Below are positions 1 through 7,388 of a stretch of 64,000 nucleotides of DNA, piece by piece. Made by a program: the position numbers and the translations under genes. The notes under the pieces were generated by a model. That model did no database searches. It was not told the origin of the DNA and saw only the letters and a list, made by a program, of their open reading frames with translations. This stretch comes from Mycolicibacterium sp. P1-5 (lineage in GTDB: Bacteria > Actinomycetota > Actinomycetes > Mycobacteriales > Mycobacteriaceae): contig NZ_NPKT01000010.1 in NCBI RefSeq assembly GCF_008329565.1, positions 114,169-178,168 of the forward strand, given 5' to 3'. Position 1 is the first letter of the stretch, and every line of letters begins with the position of its first letter.

Positions 1-335
1 GCCATTTCCCGGGTCGCTTCGCCCCAGCCCGCCGCTTCGGTGAGCAACTGCCAGGCCGGCTCGGCAATCAGCAGCACACCCAGGATGTAGGCCAGGGTCA
101 GTTCACCCTGTGTGGTGGCGAAGGCGCCGCGGGTCAGTGCGCGGTCCAGAGCGTCGCCAAGGTTCTCGTCACCGTCGGGGTCGGGCAGCGCACCACGCAG
201 TTCCTCAAGTGCGGCAAGCACAATGGGCTCGTGGACCACCCACGTCACCGTGCGACCGGGCTGGCCGACGATACGCAGGCTGGCATAGGTCGCCACGCCG
301 ACGTCAGCGAACCGCAGCACCAGTGTCGTTGTCAT
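1..335 (-). CDS. N-terminal part of a CHAT-domain-like protein (runs off the window)
   Basis: The reading frame starts with ATG at 335 on the minus strand and stays open to base 1, so only the first ~111 residues are present (MTTTLVLRFADVGVATY and onward). Its start overlaps the stop of the upstream TPR-like gene in an ATGA, so the two are probably translationally coupled. The visible part has no catalytic motif. From memory, mycobacterial proteins starting this way are annotated as CHAT-domain (caspase-like HetF-associated protease) proteins; the catalytic His/Cys would lie in the missing C-terminal part. The frame and the overlap are seen; the CHAT assignment is an inference. Confidence 0.55.
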   Translation of the reverse strand, partial: MTTTLVLRFADVGVATYASLRIVGQPGRTVTWVVHEPIVLAALEELRGALPDPDGDENLGDALDRALTRGAFATTQGELTLAYILGVLLIAEPAWQLLTEAAGWGEATREM

Positions 336-2014
336 GGCCAGGTCGACCAGGCGGGACTGCCGGAGGTGACGGCCTGGCCATAACGGTTCTGCGCCAGGAG
401 CCGGTAACGCGCCAGGATGGGCGAACCGTCGGGGTCCATCTGCAGCGGCGGAAGTGCACCCAGCGTCGTCTGGGTGAGGGCGTCGACCGAGTATCCGCCC
501 GCGGCCAGCGCCTCCTGGTCAAGGGTCTCGACCGGTACCGTGACCGTTGCCGGCGCGTCCCAGCCACCCACTTCACCGCGCGGCTCGTTCGCGAAAGCAC
601 CTCGTGCACAGTGATATTCGATGAGCTCACTGAGCAGCGAGTCATTCTCCCACTCCCAGACCACCGAGAACGCGCCGGCCAGCATCCGGGCCGAAACCTG
701 CGAGGCCCATCGCCAGCGCGCGTCGGCGTCGGTCATGGCGTAGCGCACCGAGTCGACGGCCAGGGCCGCGGGAATCTTGAGTTCCGCGGATTTTTCCAGC
801 TTCTGACGCGCGCTGAGGTGGCGCTCGCTTCCGGCGTCGAAGCGGGTGACTCCCTGCGAGGCCACCTGGCGTTCCTTGTTGGCCTGCCAGCTGTCCGACG
901 GATCACCGATACCGTCGAAGTTCAGGTCGGCCAACGCGTCGGCCCGCCAGATCGAACCGAGATGGTCATCGAGCCGGGCGTATTGCAGCCAACTCGATCT
1001 CGGCCAGCTGTCGAGAAACGCGCGGGCCTCGGCTACCTGTTCGACCGCCTCTGCGAATCGGCCGCGAAAGACCGAGATCCAACTGCGCTGCAACAGGATG
1101 CGGTGGACGAACAACGGGCGTCCCAGTTCTCGCCACTGCGTTTCGGCGTGGCCCCAGGACTCGTCGGCCTCTTTCAACCAGCCGACCCCCAGCCGGGTGA
1201 GCCCGAAGTACAGCCAGCAGCGGGCGACGTCGTGGGCGCGGGAGTGTTCGGCGATCACCGGATACGCGGACCCGACCAGCCGCTCGGTCGATTCGTGGTC
1301 ACCGCGCATCCACTTGGCCGCAGCGGTCTCGAGTTCGGCTCTGGCCCAATACAGTTCCCACTCCCGGCGCTGCGCCCGGGCGCCGGCGCGATGCAGCCAC
1401 TGCTCCCCTTCGTCCAGCCGGCCGGTCTCCACACAGAACCGGCCATAGGCGATTCCGGCGGCGACCAACAGTTGATCCGCCTCGTCGGTGCCTGCGGTCA
1501 GCCCGCCGACGATCGGAATGATGTTCTGCCACAGCTCCGCTGCCTGCACGTGCAGATCGTCGTCGCACAACGCTGTCGCGCACAGCACCCCGGCCAACGT
1601 CTCCAGGTGCCGCTGCTCGGGTTCGAGGTCGGGAAAGGTACGCGCTGCGTCGTCGTCACATAGCCCGGCGAGTTCCCGGGCAGCTTCCTCATGATCGCCT
1701 GCGGCTGCGGCCAGGCCGGTGCGCAGAAAGCGGGCCCGCAAGTGATAGCGGGCAACCATGTGGTCGGTCTCGGGTCGTGAATCCACGTACGCGGCGAGGC
1801 AGTCGGTCATCCGCTGCAGGCATTCGCGGGTGCCGTCGTAAGCCGTTCTGGTGAGGTAGATTTCGCCGAGCTGAGCAAACACCTCGAGCGCCAGGTCGTC
1901 TCGGTCGGCACGCTCGATGTCCGGCATCAGCGACAACAGGAGGTCTTTGGCCTTCTCCTCCTGAGCGGCGAGTGCGAGCTGGCGAGCCCGTTGTAGCTCG
2001 CCGGTGATGGACAC
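332..2014 (-). CDS. TPR-like helical-repeat protein, partner of the CHAT-like gene
   Basis: A ~560-residue, all-helical, Ala/Glu/Arg/Leu-rich protein made of repeated ~35-40-residue units with TPR-like spacing of Ala, Gly, Trp and Tyr (for example the stretches around LAAAAGDHEEAARELAGL and RLDEGEQWLHRAG). No enzyme motif is visible. I chose the GTG at 2014 because the longer frame up to 2113 would start with an Arg/Pro-rich non-helical leader and run through the hairpin at 2064-2088. The stop overlaps the CHAT-like start by 4 bp. TPR plus CHAT pairs are a recognised arrangement in which the repeat protein senses or recruits a target for the protease. That role is inference here. Confidence 0.7.
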   Translation of the reverse strand: MSITGELQRARQLALAAQEEKAKDLLLSLMPDIERADRDDLALEVFAQLGEIYLTRTAYDGTRECLQRMTDCLAAYVDSRPETDHMVARYHLRARFLRTGLAAAAGDHEEAARELAGLCDDDAARTFPDLEPEQRHLETLAGVLCATALCDDDLHVQAAELWQNIIPIVGGLTAGTDEADQLLVAAGIAYGRFCVETGRLDEGEQWLHRAGARAQRREWELYWARAELETAAAKWMRGDHESTERLVGSAYPVIAEHSRAHDVARCWLYFGLTRLGVGWLKEADESWGHAETQWRELGRPLFVHRILLQRSWISVFRGRFAEAVEQVAEARAFLDSWPRSSWLQYARLDDHLGSIWRADALADLNFDGIGDPSDSWQANKERQVASQGVTRFDAGSERHLSARQKLEKSAELKIPAALAVDSVRYAMTDADARWRWASQVSARMLAGAFSVVWEWENDSLLSELIEYHCARGAFANEPRGEVGGWDAPATVTVPVETLDQEALAAGGYSVDALTQTTLGALPPLQMDPDGSPILARYRLLAQNRYGQAVTSGSPAWSTWP

Positions 2015-2063
2015 GGCCAGATCATAAGTCGGCCGCACCCGCGAATGCAGATAACGGCGAGAC

Positions 2064-2088
2064 GGCGGACGTGCTCGGCACGTCCGCC
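2064..2088 (-). terminator. Perfect 10-bp hairpin after the LpqH-type gene
   Basis: The arms GGCGGACGTG and CACGTCCGCC are perfectly complementary around a 5-nt loop. The hairpin sits ~25 bp beyond the stop of the lipoprotein gene and just upstream of the chosen start of the TPR-like gene. There is no U-tract, which is common for mycobacterial terminators. Confidence 0.6.
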
Positions 2089-2114
2089 GCCCCTCGCCCG
2101 GGCTGTTGATCACG

Positions 2115-2612
2115 TCACTTGCAAGTGACGGAGATTTCGAACTTCTTGCTGATCATGCCGGCCATCGGGTTCTTCATGTCGGCACCGGCAGCCTCACCGG
2201 TGATTGTGAAGGTGTTGCCGTCAACCTTGACGTCCGCAGAACCGTTCTTGACGCCCATGTTGTCGCTCACCGCGAGTGCGTTGCCATCGACCACCATCCC
2301 AAGGGACTGGACTTTCGGCGGCTGGCCGTCGCTCATGACCACACCGAGGCCCTGCTGACCACCCACCGCCCCACTGGCGATATTGATCGTGCCGCCCTGC
2401 TTGACGCACGTCACCGAGTTCAGGTCCAGGCCCTGCAGATCGTTTCCCTCGACCTTCACCGACGTCTTCCCGCCGGAAGCCACCGAAACGCTGGTGGGCG
2501 CGGCGCCGGTTGCCGAGTTGGTGCCCTTGCTGCTGCCGTTGTTGTCGGAGCAGCCAACCAGCATCAAGCTGCAGCCCAATACGCCGACACCGACCGCGAG
2601 AATTCGCTTCAC
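2115..2612 (-). CDS. LpqH/19-kDa-antigen family lipoprotein
   Basis: 165 residues with an N-terminal Lys-Arg, a hydrophobic core and the lipobox LVGC (Cys ~21), followed by a Ser/Thr/Gly-rich linker. This fits export, diacylglyceryl modification and anchoring in the cell envelope. The mature part carries hallmarks of the mycobacterial 19-kDa antigen family: a VTCVKQGG stretch, SDGQPPKVQSLG, a TITGEAAGADM-NPM stretch and the C-terminal FEISVTCK, with two Cys likely to form a disulphide. Length matches LpqH (159 aa in M. tuberculosis). It is one of several paralogues typical of non-tuberculous species, so a one-to-one symbol is not given. A hairpin terminator follows at 2064-2088. Known members are surface adhesins and TLR2 agonists; the role of this copy is unknown. 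Confidence 0.88.
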   Translation of the reverse strand: MKRILAVGVGVLGCSLMLVGCSDNNGSSKGTNSATGAAPTSVSVASGGKTSVKVEGNDLQGLDLNSVTCVKQGGTINIASGAVGGQQGLGVVMSDGQPPKVQSLGMVVDGNALAVSDNMGVKNGSADVKVDGNTFTITGEAAGADMKNPMAGMISKKFEISVTCK

Positions 2613-2700
2613 CTGAGTTCCCTTCGCTCGCGCGGCGCCTCGGTGGCGCCGTCACGAACCAAGTACAGAGCGCGGTCCCGGCTACCGATCCCAACCTTTT

Positions 2701-2760
2701 CGCCGAGATCGACGTCAGCGTGGCCCGCTCTCACACTTTCCCGCGCCAGCGTCGATCTCG
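2701..2760. repeat. 60-bp imperfect palindrome, upstream copy
   Basis: The left arm CGAGATCGACGTCAGCGTGG (from 2704) pairs with the right arm ending CGCCAGCGTCGATCTCG at 2760, with 3-4 mismatches. It ends immediately before the ATG at 2761. The same 60-bp unit recurs in direct orientation at 3629-3688, with 47 of 60 positions identical by hand count; mismatches concentrate in the central loop, the pattern expected if the stem is what is conserved. Confidence 0.75.
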
Positions 2761-3651
2761 ATGGTTGTCGGTGGCATGGGCGACCATCCAGGAATGGATC
2801 GGGTGTTCATCGGGAGCGAGGCAGTCACAACCCAGAAGCTCACCGAGCATGAATTGCGCCGCTGGTATCGGCCCATCTACCGCGATGTGTACGTGCTGAA
2901 ATCCCTCGACGCGTCGCTGCGCGACCGCACGCTGGGGGCATGGTTGTGGTCGAAGAAGCGGGCGGTGATCGCCGGGGCCGCGGCTGCGGCATTGCACGGA
3001 TCGCGATGGGTCGATGCTGACGAGCCGATCGAGTTGATCGCTCCCAGCGCACGTCGGCATGACGGCCTGATCGTGCGAAACGAGAAGCTTGCCGACGACG
3101 AGGTCACCACAGTGGCCGGCCTACCGGTGACCACACCTGTGCGCACCGCTTTCGACCTAGGCCGTCACTGCGATGCGGGCAAGGCCATCGCTCGGCTCGA
3201 CGCACTGAAGTGGGCGACGTTCTACTCGGTTGACGACGTTGGACAACTGGCTCAGCGACATCCGGGCGCCCGCGGAGTGCGGCAGCTCAAATCGATACTT
3301 CCGTTTGTCGACGGGGGTGCCGCGTCACCAAAGGAAACGTGGCTTCGAATGCTGTTGATTCAGGCCGGTTTTCCACGGCCGACAGCACAAATCCCGGTCA
3401 TGGACGGCTGGCGGCTGCTAGCAGTCCTCGATATGGGCTGGGAAGACATCAAGGTCGCCGCCGAATATGACGGCGACCAGCACCGTACGATCCGGGCCCA
3501 GTACGTCAAGGATCAACGTCGAATACGGCGCCTCGAACAGCTGGGCTGGATTGTCATCCGAGTCGTGGCCGAGGATCTAGCAGACGACGTCATCCGGCGG
3601 GTACGCGAAGCCCTGCAGGGACGTAAGCCGCCGAGATCGACGGCAGCGTGA
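2761..3651 (+). CDS. AbiEi-like N-terminus plus DUF559 (Vsr-like nuclease fold) protein
   Basis: 296 residues. The N-terminal ~100 residues resemble the winged-helix module of AbiEi-type antitoxins (LTEHELRRWYRPIYRDVYV, then a segment with AAALHGSRW and PIELIAP). The C-terminal ~100 residues resemble DUF559/very-short-patch-repair endonuclease folds: a predicted catalytic EYDGDQHR with the preceding VLDMGWEDIKVAAEYDG strands, then RRIRRLEQLGWIVIRV. The likely true start is the Met at 2794 (MDRVFIGSEA), judged by how relatives begin; the annotated ATG at 2761 abuts the upstream palindrome. No toxin partner is adjacent, so this is not a complete AbiEi/AbiEii system. The gene stands alone between two 60-bp palindromes, the downstream one covering its stop codon. 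Function unknown. Confidence 0.75.
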   Translation: MVVGGMGDHPGMDRVFIGSEAVTTQKLTEHELRRWYRPIYRDVYVLKSLDASLRDRTLGAWLWSKKRAVIAGAAAAALHGSRWVDADEPIELIAPSARRHDGLIVRNEKLADDEVTTVAGLPVTTPVRTAFDLGRHCDAGKAIARLDALKWATFYSVDDVGQLAQRHPGARGVRQLKSILPFVDGGAASPKETWLRMLLIQAGFPRPTAQIPVMDGWRLLAVLDMGWEDIKVAAEYDGDQHRTIRAQYVKDQRRIRRLEQLGWIVIRVVAEDLADDVIRRVREALQGRKPPRSTAA

Positions 3652-3688
3652 GGGTTACTCGTACTTTCCCACGCCAGCGTCGGTTTCG
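3629..3688. repeat. 60-bp imperfect palindrome, downstream copy
   Basis: Second copy of the palindrome, overlapping the last seven codons and stop of the DUF559-type gene. The arms are CGAGATCGACGGCAGCGTG and ACGCCAGCGTCGGTTTCG. It lies in the same orientation as the copy at 2701-2760. It could also act as a bidirectional terminator between this gene and the convergent amidohydrolase. Confidence 0.75.
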
Positions 3689-3700
3689 GCGCAACGGTGC

Positions 3701-4963
3701 TCAGGCCTTGGTGAGCTGCTTCTCGGCGTAGCGGGCGGCCCACTCTTTGCGCGACCGGATCGAGACGTCGACGTCGGCGCCCTTGGCGCGCAGGCTCTTG
3801 ACCGTCGCCTCGTCCTTCGCGGTGCGGGCGAAGGGGTCCCAGCCGAAGAACCGGCAGGAGTTCTCCCAGGTGATCTTGTTGATGTCGGAATCGTCGGCGC
3901 CAGCGGCTGTCAACTCCGCGAGAACTTGCTCAGGCGCATCGGGCCAGAAGCAGTCCGAGTGCGGGTAGTCGCACTCCCAGGCGATGATGTCGATACCGAT
4001 CTCGTGCCGCAGCTTCAGCGAGGTCTTGTCGGTGACGTAGCAGGCCAGCGAGTGCTCGCGGAAGACGTCGCTGGGCATCTTGTCGCCGAAGTCACGGCGC
4101 AGCCACTTCTGGTTGGTGTAGTGCCGGTCGCTGCGATCGAGATAGAACGGGATCCACCCGATGCCGCCTTCGGAGAAGGCGAATTTCAGGTCCGGGTAGT
4201 TGCGCATCGCCGGACCCCACAGCAGGTCCTGGGCGCACATCGCGGACACCTGCGTGGCCAGGATGATCAAGTTGTCGATCGGGGCGTTGGGCGCCATGCT
4301 GATCGCCCCGAATCCGGTGCCGATATGCAGGCACATCACCACGTTCTCGTCCGACAGGGTGCGGAAGACGGGTCCCCAGTAGTCCTCGTCGTGGTAGCTC
4401 GGCAGCCCCTCCAGGTGCGGCAGCTCGGGCATGGTGACCGCCCGGCAGCCCTTGGCCGCCACCCGACGGATCTCGTTGCACATCCCCTCGGGCGTCCAGG
4501 TCGGAAGGATCGCGATCGGGATGAAGCGGTCCGGGTAGGAACCGGCCCATTCGTCGATGTGCCAGTCGTTGTAGGCCGACACCATCACCAGGGTGACGTC
4601 TTCGCGCGTCATATTCAGATGGCGGGCGGAGAAGCCGGTGAACGTCGGGAAGCACATCGAGGCGAGGATGCCGTTGCGATTCATGTCGCGCACCCGCTCA
4701 TGGACGTCGTAGACGCCGGGGCGCATCTCGGCGAAGCCGGCCGGGTCGCGGCCCCACTCCTCGGCGGGCCAGGACACCACGGCATTCAGCCCGCTGACGC
4801 CCTGCGGGCGGCCCTGGTACATCCACTGATCGACACCTTTGTCGTCGGTGACGACGATCGGGGCCTCGGGCTTGTACTTCGCAGGGACATGGTTGAGGAA
4901 CATGTCGGGCGGCTCCACGACATGGTCATCGATGCTCACCAGGATCAGGTCGTCGACGTTCAT
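3701..4963 (-). CDS. Amidohydrolase family protein (amidohydrolase_2 / ACMSD-like)
   Basis: 420 residues, a metal-dependent TIM-barrel hydrolase or decarboxylase. The N-terminal SIDDHVVEPPDMF carries the variant metal-binding motif of this family (D-x-H). Downstream are LHIGTGFG (barrel His), the FSEGGIGW stretch and the C-terminal WECDYPHSDCFWP, with the Asp/His typical of the last metal site. This family is abundant in mycobacteria and includes ACMSD-type decarboxylases of aromatic ring-cleavage products; the substrate is unknown. It is divergent from an AraC-type regulator whose start lies 25 bp away, which suggests local control. Confidence 0.85.
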   Translation of the reverse strand: MNVDDLILVSIDDHVVEPPDMFLNHVPAKYKPEAPIVVTDDKGVDQWMYQGRPQGVSGLNAVVSWPAEEWGRDPAGFAEMRPGVYDVHERVRDMNRNGILASMCFPTFTGFSARHLNMTREDVTLVMVSAYNDWHIDEWAGSYPDRFIPIAILPTWTPEGMCNEIRRVAAKGCRAVTMPELPHLEGLPSYHDEDYWGPVFRTLSDENVVMCLHIGTGFGAISMAPNAPIDNLIILATQVSAMCAQDLLWGPAMRNYPDLKFAFSEGGIGWIPFYLDRSDRHYTNQKWLRRDFGDKMPSDVFREHSLACYVTDKTSLKLRHEIGIDIIAWECDYPHSDCFWPDAPEQVLAELTAAGADDSDINKITWENSCRFFGWDPFARTAKDEATVKSLRAKGADVDVSIRSRKEWAARYAEKQLTKA

Positions 4964-4987
4964 GGGTCAGTTGTACCCTCGATATCC

Positions 4988-5848
4988 GTGACCGTCTCCG
5001 CACATTCGGCCAGAGACTTGGCCCGAACGGCCAAGCTTCGGCCGGGCACTCAACCGGCCAACATCGGCCAGGTGGAGCTGCGCCGGGGCGGGCGGGTGCT
5101 CGCCGGCAGCTATCTCTACGAGGGTGAGCTGCTGGTCACCGGTTGGCACTTCCACGATGTGCACCAGATCGAGTACGCGATCGGCGGCGTGGTCGAGGTC
5201 GAGACCGCGTCGGCGCACCACCTGCTGCCACCCCAGCAGGCGGCGTGGATTCCGGCCGGCCTGGAACACCAGGCGACCATGAATCCCTCCGTCAAGACGC
5301 TGGCGGTGATGTTCGACCCCGAACTCATCCCGACGGCGGGTGACCGTGCCCGGATATTGGCCGTCTCGCCGTTGATCCGCGAAATGATGCTCTATGCCCT
5401 GCGGTGGCCGATCTACCGGGCCGCCGGCGACGAAACCTCCGACGGGTTTTTCCGCACGCTGGCCAACCTGGTGGCCGAGGCACTGGATCACGAAGCGCCG
5501 CTGAGCCTTCCGAGCTCGCATGATCCCGTGGTTGCCGCAGCGATGGCCTACACCAAGGAGCACCTGCGGTCGGTGACGCTCGCCGAGGTGTGTCGGGCGG
5601 TCGCGGTCTCCGAACGGACCCTGCGCCGCCAATTCCGACTCGAGGCCGAAATGTCTTGGCGCACTTATTTGCTACACGCCAGGATGCTACGGGCGATGGC
5701 CTTGCTGGCCGCACCTACCCAGAGCGTGCAGCAGACCGCCACCGCGGTGGGCTTCGACAGCATAGGGTCGTTCACCCGGGCCTTCAGTCAGTTCTGCGGG
5801 GAAACCCCGTCGTCATATCGAAGGCGTGTCACCAGTACCGGTATGTGA
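4988..5848 (+). CDS. AraC-family transcriptional regulator with cupin sensor domain
   Basis: 286 residues from the GTG at 4988; the open frame extends much further upstream, but that part is antisense to the amidohydrolase. Residues ~25-125 form a cupin-type ligand-binding domain (GWHFHDVHQIEYAIGG, then PPQQAAWIPAGLEHQ). The C-terminal ~100 residues are a double helix-turn-helix AraC domain with the diagnostic ERTLRRQFRLE and TATAVGFDSIGSFTRAFSQ ending in GETPSSYRRR. It is divergently transcribed from the amidohydrolase with only ~25 bp between starts, so it probably regulates that gene and itself. Confidence 0.88.
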   Translation: MTVSAHSARDLARTAKLRPGTQPANIGQVELRRGGRVLAGSYLYEGELLVTGWHFHDVHQIEYAIGGVVEVETASAHHLLPPQQAAWIPAGLEHQATMNPSVKTLAVMFDPELIPTAGDRARILAVSPLIREMMLYALRWPIYRAAGDETSDGFFRTLANLVAEALDHEAPLSLPSSHDPVVAAAMAYTKEHLRSVTLAEVCRAVAVSERTLRRQFRLEAEMSWRTYLLHARMLRAMALLAAPTQSVQQTATAVGFDSIGSFTRAFSQFCGETPSSYRRRVTSTGM

Positions 5849-6034
5849 GGTGAGCGCCCGCCGCTCGTGCCACCGCAGACGCAGCAACAGCACGCCGCGG
5901 TGCGCCTCGAACCCCAGCGACAACGGGTGTCGCCAGGAGCCCGATCCTGTCCGCCGTAATTGAGCCACACCACCACTGTGCCAGCCGGCCGGCACCGGCT
6001 GCCGCGACACACGGCCAAATGTGCCGCTCGTCAC
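5813..6034 (-). CDS. Possible small Arg-rich protein (uncertain)
   Basis: A GTG-initiated frame of 73 codons fills the gap between the AraC gene and the small helical protein at 6052, overlapping the AraC 3' end by 36 bp on the opposite strand. GC at third positions is high, as in real genes here, and the C-terminal segment reads HPLSLGFEAHRGVLLLRLRWH. No family was recognised and no good ribosome-binding site was seen. It may simply be spacer. Confidence 0.25.
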   Translation of the reverse strand: MTSGTFGRVSRQPVPAGWHSGGVAQLRRTGSGSWRHPLSLGFEAHRGVLLLRLRWHERRALTSHTGTGDTPSI

Positions 6035-6051
6035 CTGAAGTTCGTTGTCTG

Positions 6052-6345
6052 TCAAGAATCCTCGCCGGTACCCTTGATCGCGGCGACCAGCGGCTCGAGT
6101 TCCCCGCCGACCGCCTCGCGGACCTCTTGGCCGGCCCGCTTGACCGACTCGTTGACGTCGCGCCGGGCGGCGATCGCGGTGGCCCGCAATTCGTCGATGT
6201 TGCGGCTCAGCACCGCACGTACGTCCTGTCCCTGGGTCGCGGCGGTTGCCACAGCGAAAGCACCATCGAGGGCCGAACCCGACACGGTGCCCTGCGCGGA
6301 CGCCACGCAAGCAGCTACCTCACCGGCATATCCGAGGGCGGCCAC
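6052..6345 (-). CDS. Small helical protein of unknown function
   Basis: 97 residues rich in Ala, Val, Arg and Glu, predicted almost entirely helical, without signal peptide or Cys motif beyond one N-terminal Cys. The C-terminal half (RRDVNESVKRAGQEVREAV) looks amphipathic, reminiscent of phasin-like or apolipoprotein-like helices. Its 5' end overlaps the end of the similar small gene at 6320-6688 by 26 bp, so the two are probably one transcript and may encode interacting partners. Family not recognised. Confidence 0.55.
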   Translation of the reverse strand: MAALGYAGEVAACVASAQGTVSGSALDGAFAVATAATQGQDVRAVLSRNIDELRATAIAARRDVNESVKRAGQEVREAVGGELEPLVAAIKGTGEDS

Positions 6346-6688
6346 CGGCTAGCGTGGCCTGGTGGCCCACGTAGCTCACGACCGCGGCGCGCAGCCGGCT
6401 ACGGGTCTCGTCGACGACATCCTGCACGCCGGCGCCGGCGCGCTCCCAGGCTGTCGCGATGGTGTCGCCGTCCTGGATCGCGCCCGCGAAAGTGGCCGGC
6501 GCATGGGCGATGGCAGTAGTGATATCCGTTGCAGCATCGATCAATTGGCTGCCGACTGCCTGGCCGGCGGCAATCTGGCGCTCGATGATGTGGCGGAGGA
6601 CGATGTTGGTTCGTCGTTGCGGCTGCTCGTCGGCGTTCAAGACGGCGTCGACTCGTTCGGACTCGATCGGGGCCTCAGTCTCAGACAT
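6320..6688 (-). CDS. Small helical protein of unknown function
   Basis: 122 residues from the ATG at 6688 (MSETEAPIESERVD); the TTG four codons further upstream is a weaker choice. It has an acidic N-terminus, then long helices with GSQLIDAATDITTAIAHAP and GVQDVVDETRSRLRAAV. Composition and length resemble phasin-like or lipid-droplet-coat proteins, an impression rather than an identification. It overlaps the following small gene at 6052-6345, consistent with a two-gene operon. Confidence 0.55.
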   Translation of the reverse strand: MSETEAPIESERVDAVLNADEQPQRRTNIVLRHIIERQIAAGQAVGSQLIDAATDITTAIAHAPATFAGAIQDGDTIATAWERAGAGVQDVVDETRSRLRAAVVSYVGHQATLAGGRPRICR

Positions 6689-6903
6689 GGCGTCAGTCAA
6701 CCCGTCCGGCCCGACCGGCCGATATCGGCGACGTGACAGGAAGGACTCGGGCAGGCAAAAACCGGGGGTGGGTGTTTTCCGCGAGCTACCAGCATGACGC
6801 CAGCTGTCACCCAGTCAGTTGCCAGTAAGTGGTTTTATTCTCAGCTTTCGCGTCCCGGCGCCTGTGACGCTGATTTGGGGACCTGCCGTGGAGGACAATC
6901 GAA

Positions 6904-7341
6904 ATGACGAAGTTCATCGGACTCGGAATCGGAGCCGTTTGCCTCGGTGTGATGTCGCTGACCCTCGGATCGGGTGTCGCATTCGCTGATGCCTACGCCG
7001 GGCAGTCGTATTCGGATGCGTCCAAAGCCATCAGCAGCGCCGGACAGAAGGCCGTCATCGCCACGTCCGTCGGAGACTCGCTTAGCCAGGGCGACTGCAT
7101 GGTGACCCGCTCACAGAAGGCGGACTGGCTCAAAGGCGACAACTTCTCCGCAGTCAAAGACACCGTGCTCCTCTATTTGAATTGCAACGCCAAACTCGCC
7201 ACGGCCGGCCAGTCCGGTAACTCGCTGGGCAGCCCGGAAGGCCGTGCAGAGAAGGCAGCGGAGGAGCAGCAGGCCGCCAAGGAGGCTGCCGCCGCCCAGC
7301 AGAGCCAATCGAGCGAACTGGCCACCCCCGGCGGCAACTGA
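6904..7341 (+). CDS. Secreted mycobacterial protein of unknown function
   Basis: 145 residues with a clear Sec signal peptide (MTKFIGLGIGAVCLGVM, hydrophobic core, cleavage probably after VAFADA). The mature domain carries AYAGQSYSDASKAISSAG, a PASTA-like opening also seen in other small exported mycobacterial proteins, two Cys (GDCMVT and LYLNCNA) that could pair, and a C-terminal Ala/Glu/Gln-rich tail (residues ~110-135) likely to be disordered or coiled. A GGAGGA ribosome-binding site lies ~11 nt upstream of the ATG. Family function unknown. Confidence 0.75.
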   Translation: MTKFIGLGIGAVCLGVMSLTLGSGVAFADAYAGQSYSDASKAISSAGQKAVIATSVGDSLSQGDCMVTRSQKADWLKGDNFSAVKDTVLLYLNCNAKLATAGQSGNSLGSPEGRAEKAAEEQQAAKEAAAAQQSQSSELATPGGN

Positions 7342-7388
7342 CGATCCGCGCGCCGGCTTGCCGGCGCGTTCGCCGGCGGCGAGGATCC

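Noticed and set aside
2761..3651. A complete AbiEi/AbiEii toxin-antitoxin system
   Set aside because: No nucleotidyltransferase toxin gene is adjacent; the C-terminus is a nuclease-like fold instead.
3926..4987. A 5' extension of the AraC regulator frame by ~350 codons
   Set aside because: This part is antisense to the amidohydrolase and has no domain; the GTG at 4988 gives normal AraC length.
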